In this document: in pieces, positions 51,684 through 60,000 of the stretch | How the letters are laid out: the number at the start of each line of letters is the position of its first letter | Numbering within the stretch: position 1 is the first letter of the stretch | From: Chrysomallon squamiferum | Lineage: Eukaryota; Mollusca; Gastropoda; Neomphalida; Peltospiridae | DNA: 60,000 nucleotides | Assembly: GCA_012295275.1 (NCBI GenBank) | Contig: CM022666.1 | Coordinates: 15,799,272 to 15,859,271, forward strand | Reading direction: 5' to 3' | Translations under genes and position numbers: made by a program | The notes under the pieces: model-generated | Databases searched by the model: none | What the model was told of the DNA's origin: nothing | The model's input: the letters and a program-made list of their open reading frames with translations, nothing else

Positions 51684-51942
51684 GATAAATAGATAGGAAG
51701 TCAAATAGACAGATATAGATAGATAATATGACAGACAAGTAGATATATGCAGAAAGACAGAGAGCTATATTGACAGAAACACAGATAGAGATGTGTATGT
51801 ATATTAAACAATACACAATATTAATACTGCTGTTAGAGACTCACCTGCCGAGCAGCGCTACGGACAACAGACACAGGACGCTGTTGATCGACATGAGTGG
51901 AGAAACCCGGTTTATCACTCGCCGTGGAATCGCTGTATCCAT
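37378..51942 (-). CDS. Unrecognised secreted, basic-tailed protein, 6 exons
   Basis: I do not recognise the family. Exons in transcript order: 51942-51845, 42301-42161, 40636-40474, 40127-39816, 39440-39241, 37693-37378. Phases agree, the total is 1230 nt and the product 409 aa. Starting at MDTAIPRR, a hydrophobic run SVLCLLSVALLGS (about residues 20-33) looks like a signal peptide; an inner Met (MSINSVLCLL) would give a textbook one, and an upstream in-frame Met at 51972 is also possible. The rest is polar and probably helical, with few cysteines (GEC, QAC, LCGG, GDC, KLC), a Tyr-rich patch EYYDHYYDGKYY (about 172-183) and six N-glycosylation sequons (NDT, NRS, NSS, NRT, NRT, NLT). The C-terminal ~60 residues are extremely basic (KKDKLKKKKRKN, RDRRRYTVTN), which suggests binding to anionic matrix, or processing at dibasic sites. 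The last acceptor is uncertain: CAG at 37694 or a second about 9 bp further in. Confidence 0.75.
37893..37927. repeat. (AAG)n microsatellite
   Basis: An AAG run in the last intron of the secreted-protein gene, within an A/G-rich context. Confidence 0.9.
38434..38505. repeat. (GA)n microsatellite, 72 bp
   Basis: A pure GA run in the last intron (37694-39240) of the secreted-protein gene. An AAT run follows at about 38628-38682 and a GTT run at about 38976-39009. Confidence 0.95.
38765..38786. promoter_or_regulatory. 22-bp perfect palindrome with CRE core
   Basis: Perfect dyad centred on ATGACGTCAT, the full cAMP-response element TGACGTCA with matching flanks (CTATT on the left, AATAG on the right, plus one more matched pair). 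It lies inside an intron of the secreted-protein gene. Binding is inferred from the known CREB/ATF site. Confidence 0.45.
39460..39645. repeat. AAC and ATT trinucleotide tracts
   Basis: An AAC run (about 39460-39515) passing into AAT, then an ATT run (39601-39642), in the intron between exons 4 and 5 of the secreted-protein gene. Confidence 0.9.
40232..40282. repeat. (GA)n microsatellite
   Basis: A pure GA run of about 51 bp in the intron between exons 3 and 4 of the secreted-protein gene, about 105 bp from exon 4. Confidence 0.95.
40693..40765. repeat. (CT)n microsatellite, 73 bp
   Basis: A pure CT run about 57 bp upstream (in sense) of exon 3 of the secreted-protein gene. On the coding strand it reads GA, the opposite of a polypyrimidine tract. 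Confidence 0.95.
40766..42160. other. Intron 2 of the secreted-protein gene
   Basis: AT-rich intronic sequence with an AAAT run (41715-41747), ATT (41936-42005) and AAC (42103-42121) runs. No additional exon is seen. Confidence 0.7.
43888..44020. repeat. 31-bp minisatellite, 4 copies
   Basis: Four nearly perfect copies of a T/G-rich unit (TTATTGGTTTTGGG then TTTGTTTGTTTG). The sequence is strongly asymmetric between strands. Confidence 0.9.
44430..44820. repeat. CA/TATA array with repeated ACGTTTTGTCC-TATATA units
   Basis: A CA run (about 44430-44473) is followed by TA runs and several copies of AACGTTTTGT(CC) plus TATATA. A ~95-bp segment containing ATATATGTATATATGTACAT and a TGTGA-CTGATGCC/TGTGAGCTAATGCC pair is duplicated at about 44680-44720 and 44765-44810. 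Confidence 0.8.
45567..45638. repeat. (CT)n microsatellite
   Basis: A pure CT run within a longer CT-rich stretch (45550-45680) interrupted by CTGTC and CCTTCTCC. Confidence 0.95.
46634..46727. mobile_element. Short G/C-rich inverted-repeat element, hAT-like ends
   Basis: The left TGAGTCGGAG and right CTCCGCCTCA are reverse complements except for one base. Between them a G-rich run (AGAGGGGGGTCC) faces a C-rich run (GCCCCCCCCGCCCCCC). GATGAG flanks both outer ends. The right end resembles hAT termini (TCCGCCNCTG). It may instead be a simple G/C hairpin; the class is uncertain. Confidence 0.35.
47990..48440. repeat. Degenerate TGAGCAGGAT repeat
   Basis: TGAGCAGGAT or close variants recur at about 48151, 48204, 48240, 48286 and 48328, with weaker ones (AACAGGACTC, AAGCAGGTGG, TTAAGCAGGATTAA) on either side, at about 40-60 bp spacing, mixed with AGTAATTA/AGTAACG motifs. 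It looks like an old minisatellite that has diverged strongly. Confidence 0.55.
50942..51027. repeat. (GA)n microsatellite, 86 bp
   Basis: A pure GA run in the first intron of the secreted-protein gene, next to a TATACA-rich tract (50630-50880). Confidence 0.95.
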
Positions 51943-52041
51943 TTTATTCGACTGGAAGCAGCACGCGCTCATTTTTATAACAACATTGAGTCTGACATCT
52001 TTCACGTCATGATTTTTATACGCGCTCAAATACGTATACAC

Positions 52042-52052
52042 TGCGCATGCGC
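52042..52052. promoter_or_regulatory. NRF-1-type palindrome upstream of secreted-protein gene
   Basis: TGCGCATGCGC is the classic NRF-1 binding core and lies about 100 bp upstream of the predicted ATG at 51942 on the minus strand. The surrounding ~60 bp is CpG-richer than its environment. Promoter function is inferred from motif and position. Confidence 0.5.
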
Positions 52053-53499
52053 CATGTCAGACGCTTCTTCTTTTTTTTTATTTCTTTTTTTTTTTTTTTT
52101 TTCTCTGAGCAGACGATCCGAATTCGCAGTTGCACAAGGGTTGTAAGTATCTGTTCCGAAGCCGTCCAACTGGAATGAAATATATATAACAAAAAAATTA
52201 CAAGGGCTAGTTCAGCTTTGCTCGCTACAACACACGAAACGTTTTTTTTTTCGATGGGCCGATATGCACACGGCTCGTCTGAAATTACTGTTTGTTTACT
52301 CCGGGGATATCTTTCCGAGCAAGCCCCATTGTGATTTTCTTATCTACAGTCTACGCAAACATCTGCATTGTATATTTCAGCCTCGTTCGTTTATCTCGTC
52401 AGCTTAAAGGATTTTCTAGAAAACTGTTCCATACTAGAATATAACTCGTCAATTTTCTGTTTTATGGCCAGCAGTTGTCTGCCCAGAACAATGCGGAACT
52501 TTAAAAACACTAGTGAAGAGTTGAACATTATTAACTAGGTCGCATCGACACTGTCGTCTGTCAAACGCGAAAGACCAACGGCCTGAAAAAAACAAACAGA
52601 CGACAGAAAGCTTTACCGTAATTGTTATAATAAAATTAAATAAATAAAATAAATAAATAAATAAAATAAATAAAACAAAAATGAACAATGAAAAGTAAAA
52701 ATAAATGAAAAGTAAAACAAATATTATTTACATTTTTTGTCACATTTATCGTACATTTTGAGTGAGTATAAAAGGTTTGGTTATTTAAGTGTATTAGTAA
52801 TATTTCACGGAAGATAATCTGTTCAGACGAATTTCAGTACAAATGTGTAGTTCTAGCGGAAGTAGAGAAGTAGTAGTTGTAGATGTAGTAGTAATAGTAA
52901 TTTCTGTGGTAGATGAAGATACAGTAGTAGCAGAAATGGTTATGGGTTGGGTGAATAATCGACGGTCAAAGAGAGAGAGTACGGGGTCATGCTCTCCCCT
53001 CCTCCCCCCCTACGAGAAATTGTTTAAAATCTAGAATGCAGGAGTTGCATTTTCCTGCATTCTGGGAAGTAATTGGCAAGGAAGATAATGAGGTTAGTGT
53101 CTGTCAGAACAGATCCGCGATAAAACTTACATTGATTTACGTTACAGAGCATTTCTACTGCGCATTACGACATGGGACCTCCGTAACTGCGAAAATCTCA
53201 CACAATTCACATCGTCGGAATAATTTTCGTTTATTTATTTATTTTTTTATTTTTTTATAGATCCACGGATGGACCTTCGGAAAACTGGGGTGGGGCAGAG
53301 GGGTGCGTACCCACCTCTCTCACCTGAGTAGTAATATGAATCATTCAACTCTCACCTGAGTAGTAATATGAATCATTCAACTGTAGTAGCACAGCAGTAA
53401 TATGAATCATGTAGCTGTAATAGTAGTAATAGTAGTAGTATTGTGATGAATCGCTGTAGTGGTAGATAATAATATGAAGTATAATAGTAGTAGTAGTAG

Positions 53500-53507
53500 C
53501 AGATAAC

Positions 53508-53547
<40 letters not shown>

Positions 53548-53548
53548 A

Positions 53549-53619
<71 letters not shown>

Positions 53620-53620
53620 A
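53500..53620. repeat. (AGT)n trinucleotide array
   Basis: A nearly pure GTA/AGT run of about 120 bp with two AAT interruptions. Open frames of Tyr, Thr or Leu through it are artefacts. Confidence 0.95.
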
Positions 53621-54199
53621 AACAATACATATTTTCCCATTAATTGGTGACTCAGAAATGAATGGAATCATCTTACAAGGTTAGTTTCGTCAGCTATATC
53701 ATACATTTTCTTTTACCTCTAACACACTAACATACTAACACTGACACAGACCTCTGGTTCATTGACCTACACAGTCGTACTCGAACGTTCCATGAACAAC
53801 AGTTTTATTTCCATTCATTAAAATGTTAATGCTAGAAGTAGGCTTGACCATCCGGTAATCTCCTCATTTTACACTTTAGACAAAGGAACGGTCAGTGCAA
53901 ATATCTGATGTATGTGTACGAGTGAAAACAGGCAAAAAACAAAAATGTATATACAAAACAAGTTTAATGTTTACAAGAGAAAACACAACAAATGAATTTT
54001 TAATCATTCCAGTGGTTTTATTTACAGCCTGCTTGGAAGATGACTTGTTCGAACTCCGTAATATAAACTTGACAAAATATCGTGAACAGTTTTTTCTTTT
54101 TTATTTTTTTTTTTTATTTAATTGGTTGTTTTATTGAAAATTCAAGTATTCCATGAGGCTAGATCGTCTGGACAAAACAGTGATAGTCTTAGTACTTTA

Positions 54200-54660
54200 T
54201 AGTATCTGAGGGGAGATAACTTATTGATAGTCTGTTATAAGATTAGTTATAGAGAAAAGAGTGTGTTGTGGCTATTTACAGATAAAAGAGTCGAGTTATT
54301 ATGTTAGAATATTAGTTAGAGAGAAGATAATGTAGTGTTAGTATATTAGAAGATTAATTAGAATGAAGAGAATGTACTGTTAGTATGTTAAAAGATTAGA
54401 GAGAACACGGTGTAGTGTTAGTATGTTACAAAATTAGTTATAGAGAAGAGAGAGTACGGTTTGTATGTTAGAAGTTTAGTTATAGAGAAAAAAAGACTGG
54501 TGGATCAATTATAGAGAATAACATGTTGTGTTAGTGTGTTAGACATTCAAAGATAGATAAAAGAGAATGTAGTGTTAGTATTTTATAAGTTTAGTTATAG
54601 AGAAGAGAGTAGTGTTTGTATGTTAGACGTTTCTTTATAGAGAAAAGAGCGTTATCAACT
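54200..54660. repeat. Decayed ~45-55-bp minisatellite
   Basis: Recurrent motifs GTAGTGTTAGTATGTTA, AGA(A)TTAGTTATAGAGA and AAGAGA(A)TG run through this stretch in the same order, with variable spacing and many substitutions. Confidence 0.7.
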
Positions 54661-54864
54661 TTTACAGTAACTACTGTAGACGTTTCATACTTGGTACAAA
54701 ATTACACATGTAAGTAATTAATTGTATGTATTTAACGCTAATTAAGTTACTATAACTAAGCATAATTATCAGTAAAAGAAAATTAAATTATAAAGCTCCT
54801 CTTTAAATATAGTTCAACTGCGCATGAAATAAATATTTTGTAATTTAAAAAAAAGTATATAATA

Positions 54865-54918
54865 TTTTTTATTATTATTATTATTATTACTACTACTACT
54901 ACTACTACTACTACAACA

Positions 54919-55015
<97 letters not shown>
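54865..55015. repeat. ATT-ACT-ATT compound trinucleotide array
   Basis: An ATT run changes into an ACT run (about 54888-54963) and back to ATT, a compound microsatellite of about 150 bp. Confidence 0.95.
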
Positions 55016-55016
<1 letters not shown>

Positions 55017-55362
55017 CTTATAGCTGGCAATGCGTTAATGAAGGACATTTATCTTAATATAATTTTTTAAGTATCTATTCCGCTTCATTAAAAACGTTAA
55101 TTACATTAGACAGTATCGTTCTTTATCATTCATTCATTCATTTATTTATCGAAAATGTGCTTCATTCCAGAATGCACTTAAATGTTTAAGGTGAACACTG
55201 TGCGGCGACCTGTTCGTCTGCTTTCTCGGTTTCCCGCTCCCCAGACAGTTATCAAACGTTAAAAGCAGACGTATAAAGTGGTTTCTGCAACCAATTATTA
55301 CTTACAGAAATTTGGGCTTGGTAAAAGTTCAATGAACAGGATGGTTTGCCAGACGTTTTTGT

Positions 55363-55495
<133 letters not shown>

Positions 55496-55837
55496 TAATG
55501 TACGTATGTGACTGTTTCTATATAATATTTATGTATGTATATAATTATATTTATATGTTTGTGTATGTGTGCCTATTCAGAATGATAGAATAATAGTATT
55601 TATTTATTTATTTATTTATTTAAAAAAGATAAATAATAAATTAATATTCAGCAGTCTGAGTTATGTTGACTAATTATAAATAACAGTTAAGTCATTATAA
55701 TATTAAAGATAATTAATTTAATTTTAATCAAATTTAGTGATTTTTTATATAAAATATGGTTGTTTCGGATACAATAATTATAAAATATAGGTCAACATTC
55801 CTGGATAAGATTTTACAACAACAACAACAACAACAAC

Positions 55838-55884
<47 letters not shown>

Positions 55885-56539
55885 CATCTTAAAAAATAAT
55901 CGATTCAAACTTACACAAGATATTTTAAAACAAGGAATATAAAAATAAAAACTTGCGATTGCTTCATGTCCACAATTCTGAACGATGACGTCAAAGCTTT
56001 ATGTTTTGTGACGTCAGTGAAATGCCAATGTCGGAGCTGCCTTCACATTTACTAAAACACTGCTAGACCTAGTTCTTGTTTTACTAATTATGAGAAGAAT
56101 ATTGTATGATGAAAACTCGTTTACGTCCTTGTCGACTAGGTAAGCGTTATCATAATTTTGTACGTAAACAGTTTTAAAAGAAAAATGAAAGAGATAACTC
56201 TGTTTTCAACAATATCGACACTTCACTTCACTTCACGTCAAAGGTGAAAATTGACAGAGGTCATGATTATCTTTTCAAAAAATGTTTACTTTACTAGTAT
56301 ATGTTACAAAGATTATAAAATATATTACAAATTTGCATTTACGTTATAAATAAAGTATATTACAAATATACATTGACAGTATTAACACATTAGGTTTTTC
56401 ATTGGATCTATATTTGTAAAGACTGACCTATAATGACCTTTGCTGTGTCTATTAAAATTACATATCTATATAATCCATAAAAAAAAAAAAGAAAGAAAAC
56501 AACAAAAACATCTACAAGCACAAGAAGAACGATAACAAA

Positions 56540-56596
<57 letters not shown>

Positions 56597-56955
56597 TATT
56601 ATTATTATTATTATTATTATATTATTATTATTATTATTATTATTTTTCTCTCATTTTTTTTATTTTTATTTTTTATTTGTTTTTATTCGTTGTTATTGTT
56701 GGTTAATTCTAACATTTCAAAGTCTCACAGATTCGTGGTTTACTTGAATGGTGGTCTCACCTCTGACCTCGTCCATATATTATCCCGCTATCTCGACTGC
56801 ACCCTGACATTCACATACATTACACATACAGGGACCAATCCACTTTTACTAGTGTGGGGTTCCGTCTGCGTTCAGGACAGGATGTAACCCAGAATGAAGA
56901 TTAAAATGATTTTCTGGTTATGTGTATGTGTGTTTGTCTGTCTCTGTTGACGATG

Positions 56956-57018
<63 letters not shown>

Positions 57019-57426
57019 TAAAAAAGTAAAGAAACTAAACAAATTAAAAAGAAAGAAGAAAGAAAGAAAAAATGAAAAAGAAATGACAGTTTTTGTATTT
57101 TATTTCTTTTCTTTTTTCTTTTCTTTTTATTTAAAAAAAAAAATTTAAATAAAAAAAAAGAAAAGAGAAAAAAAAAAGAAGAAGAAAAAAGAAAAAAAAA
57201 TAGTTGATAAACCTGAGTAAGAAGAGACTATAATAAAAATGTGTCACTAGATTCCGCGCCTGATTCCAGTGAAAACAACAAGTCAGCAGTTTTGTATGTA
57301 CGCAAGTTTTCACTGCCACAGTGAAAGTTTCTTTCAGCAGAAGACATTTTTAAAAACACTTCTTTCTTGAGAATAATAATATTCTTTAAGTAAAATTAAC
57401 ATAGTTCACAATAGTTGCGAAAAAAA

Positions 57427-58512
57427 ATGAGTGAAAACGAAACCCAGAATATCAGGTATGTGTCATAATTACATAAGTAAGTAGCGTGCGTGCGTGTGTG
57501 CGTTTGTAAGAATTAAAATACGCACTGGCTGAGAATAAAAGAATACTAATTTTATCTCTAGGGTAAGTTGACATAAAGTTCAACATGTCTGCCACTGTGT
57601 GCTTTGGTCCATTTCATTTTAAATTTAATTTTGTTGTAATGTGTTGTTCTTGGCTAGTCCTTTATTAATTTGCCATAATATTCTAGAAACACTAATTTAC
57701 ATAGATAAGACATTTTAAAATTATATACAAAAGCTTTCAATGATGTATACAAGTATACTTCTGTTATTTTGCTATCATATGTTAAAAGCATTTATTTACA
57801 TAAAAAAAATAATAATAACAAAATTTTTAAAATTGTAAACAAAAACGTTCAGTGTTGTGTGCAAATATACTTTTGAACAAAACAATATATTTGTAAATAT
57901 ATTTAAAACTGTATTTCATAAAACTATTTAGAAGGTATCAAATCAGCAAAAGAAATGTAACATTTTTAAAAAAAAAAATAAATAAAAAAAAAAAAGAATT
58001 CAAAAAAACATTCGGGAAAACTATTTGAGAAAAAAAAAAAAATGGAAAAACAAAAGAATTCAAAAAAACATTCGGGAAAACATATTTTGAAAACATGTTA
58101 AAACATTTCTGTACTTTTTATTGAGTTAATTCGTAAATACTTCGGAAAGGAAATTGTATTGACGGATATTATTCAGAAAATCACGTCCAGAGTTAAATGT
58201 TTTTCCTGTAAGCTATGACTCGATGTGCTGTTACTGCAGTTTTCATACCAGACTGGAAGTTAAACTATTGTTTCATCATTTTACCAGGTGAACTTTGCGG
58301 CGATTGTAAATTATTTGGAAAATTATTTTATCTACGTCTTCATTTTTGGCCGATTGAACATTTATTCTAAATGTGTTTTCTTTTTTCTTGTTTCTCTTAT
58401 TCCATTTCTTTTTTCTTTTTTCTTTTTTTCTTTTATTTTTTTTATATTAATATATTAAAATATTAAAATTGAAATATTAAAAATATACTATATAAGTCAG
58501 CAGTCATTTTCT

Positions 58513-58582
<70 letters not shown>

Positions 58583-59256
58583 TAATAATAACAAAACAAC
58601 ATCAATAACAGTAATATTATTATTTAACAAATTAATTAATTAATTAATGAGAAAAGAAAAAGAAAAAGAATAAGAATAAATTCTTTTAATTTCTTCTGTT
58701 TCAGTGAGTTCGGAAGACACTACACATTTCGTACATTTCGCTCTCGAAAGAAATTCGCTCTTTCCGTCATCTTCATTGTTTTCCTGTTGGCTGTAGTAGT
58801 TGTGTCTGTGGGCATAGCGATTGCAGCACGAGGTGGAAGAAGACTACGACGTCGACAACGTTTCGCTGTTGGTGCCGTTGTGAGTGACCACGCAGCATGC
58901 TCCGAGGTCGGCAGGTAAACGTCATAAAAAAAATCAACATCAACAAAATACCCAGCTGTGCGTATGTGCGTACACACGCATACACATATAAATACACATA
59001 GATGCATGCCGGTTCACACACACATAGATACATACGTAGATAATAATACATACACATAATTCAAAAATACATTCACAGACACATTCATGTCCATCTATCA
59101 GAATATCTGTCCGTCTGTGTGTGTGTCTGTATAATAAAGGTTTCTCTGTTTTGTAGAGATATACTGATGAAGGGCGGGTCTGCAGTGGACGCTGCTATAG
59201 CAACACTACTTTGTAACGGGGTGAGGCAGCCTCACAGTATGGGGCCTAGGCGGAGG
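57427..59256 (+). CDS. Gamma-glutamyltransferase, 5' end, partial
   Basis: Gamma-glutamyltransferases are type II membrane enzymes that cleave the gamma-glutamyl bond of glutathione outside the cell. Three exons join in phase: 57427-57455 (MSENETQNI), 58705-58914 and 59157 onward. Residues 1-26 form a basic cytoplasmic tail ([10 protein letters not shown]), about 27-51 a single membrane anchor ([20 protein letters not shown]), then a very Arg-rich juxtamembrane stretch ([12 protein letters not shown]). The enzyme fold starts at [20 protein letters not shown] and continues [17 protein letters not shown] and HSMG, matching the family's N-terminal segment. Directly after HSMG the expected G-[IL]-G-G-G appears in another frame: the sequence reads GPRRR, but loss of one base gives GLGGG. 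A donor-like AG/GTTTGT at 59255 may end the exon. No further exon is visible to 60000. It may be intact with an assembly error, or a pseudogene. Confidence 0.8.
57990..58090. repeat. Local direct duplication in GGT intron 1
   Basis: AAAGAATTCAAAAAAACATT followed by CGGGAAAAC occurs twice about 56-60 bp apart, separated by an A-rich spacer. Confidence 0.9.
58518..58580. repeat. (AAT)n microsatellite in GGT intron 1
   Basis: A pure AAT run of about 60 bp, about 125 bp upstream of GGT exon 2. Confidence 0.95.
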
Positions 59257-60000
59257 TTTGTGTTACCTTCCACCAATGAAAAAAAAAAAAAAAAAAAAAA
59301 ATTACTTTGTGTCGTTTTGGTAAGAATATCCATGTCAGGATGGATATATTACCATATATATGTTACCGCGTATGTGTTACCAAGTATTATTATATGTTGT
59401 GTGAAGATTGTGAAATTTATAAATAATATCGTCATAAGATGCAAACATTTATTCTATTTTGCCAGTTTAGAAACAGAAGAAAAGTGATGTTGAGTATTGA
59501 GGTATGACTGAAGTGTAAGTGTGTTGTGTGTGTGAGAGCGTGTGAGTGCGTGTATGTTTGTATTTTATGTGTGTGTGAGTGTGTATATGTGCATAAGTAA
59601 ATGTGGAGCGTATACATGTACGAATATTTCTATGTTTATATGTGGATCTGTGTGAGTTTTCAGAATGTTTCATATTATTTTTGACGCAATAATTTTGGAA
59701 AGTGCTACAAAATACACTAACAGTGCATCATTCAAGACTATATAAAGCATTAAAAATAATTTATACACTATTCCCACCCTTGACCAATCTGTTAGTAATA
59801 ATGTGTTTACTGAAAGCCGCAATTTGACCTTTCTGATGTTTGGCGTGACTCATAAGAGGAAAAAGAAAAAAAATGAATAAATAAATATAAAAATTGCTTT
59901 GCGACGTTTTCATATGAATAAGCATTGAATGTTGTCAGCGGGTTATTTCTATTACTCATGTAACCCACATATCACACAAAACACTATTTTTTCTTTCTCT
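59257..60000. other. Sequence after GGT exon 3, no further exon seen
   Basis: Begins with a donor-like GTTTGT and a 20-base A run (59279-59301), then AT-rich and GT-rich DNA (59505-59600). I find no sequence coding for the next part of a gamma-glutamyltransferase, so the following exon must be beyond the right edge if the gene is intact. Confidence 0.6.

Larger units (their letters stand above)
42302..51844. other. Large first intron of the secreted-protein gene
   Basis: A 9.5-kb intron. It holds AAT/AGT arrays (42356-42600), GT-rich sequence (43090-43375), ATT runs (43745-43835), a 31-bp repeat, CA and TATA arrays (44430-44820), CT and GA tracts, a G/C-rich inverted-repeat block (46634-46727), a degenerate TGAGCAGGAT repeat (47990-48440), CA runs (49235-49310), GT/TATA-rich DNA (50600-50880) and an AAT run (51617-51680). 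A nested gene is not supported. Confidence 0.65.

Noticed and set aside
53036-53260. 74-codon open frame in intergenic DNA
   Set aside because: No recognisable domain and it ends in a low-complexity tract; insufficient support.
53345-53671. Poly-Leu/Thr/Tyr open frames over the AGT array
   Set aside because: All three frames are open because the trinucleotide has no stop on that strand; not a gene.

Overview
This is an AT-rich metazoan nuclear window, most likely from a lophotrochozoan and perhaps a mollusc. The phylum is inferred from overall look (short exons, small to medium introns, very dense trinucleotide and CT/GA microsatellites, hAT-type miniature elements), not from a marker. No prokaryotic or organelle features are seen. 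Four protein-coding genes can be assembled exon by exon with consistent splice phases: IFT81 (minus, 13 coding exons, 685 aa, 9345-21454), SPCS2 (plus, 5 exons, 198 aa, 22396-26316), an unrecognised six-exon gene for a predicted secreted, N-glycosylated 409-aa protein with a very basic C-terminus (minus, 37378-51942), and the 5' end of a gamma-glutamyltransferase gene (plus, from 57427, running off the right edge or broken by a frameshift).

Layout: 1-9344 is intergenic, repeat-rich DNA with one GC-richer possible exon near 1552-1690. 9345-26316 holds IFT81 and SPCS2 head to head, sharing a 0.9-kb divergent promoter. 26317-37377 is gene-poor, with a complete hAT-type MITE (perfect 8-bp target-site duplication) and a second, more decayed inverted-repeat element. 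37378-51942 is the unknown secreted-protein gene with a 9.5-kb first intron. 51943-57426 is intergenic. 57427 onward is the GGT start. The genes are functionally unrelated: ciliary transport, ER signal-peptide processing, a secreted product, and glutathione turnover at the cell surface.

The most unusual signal is in IFT81. Two minisatellite arrays are built from pieces of the gene's own exon-intron boundaries. Intron 11 is almost wholly a 4-kb array whose main 71-bp unit contains the last ~54 coding bases of exon 11 plus its 5' splice site, repeated about 40 times. Intron 8 carries fifteen 36-bp units, each containing the 3' splice site and first 14 bases of exon 9. Because 36 is a multiple of three, use of the neighbouring upstream acceptor would add 12 codons in frame. 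A third, much older ~76-bp array in SPCS2 intron 3 runs into that intron's acceptor. Together these suggest splice junctions acting as seeds for tandem amplification, giving ladders of duplicate splice sites.
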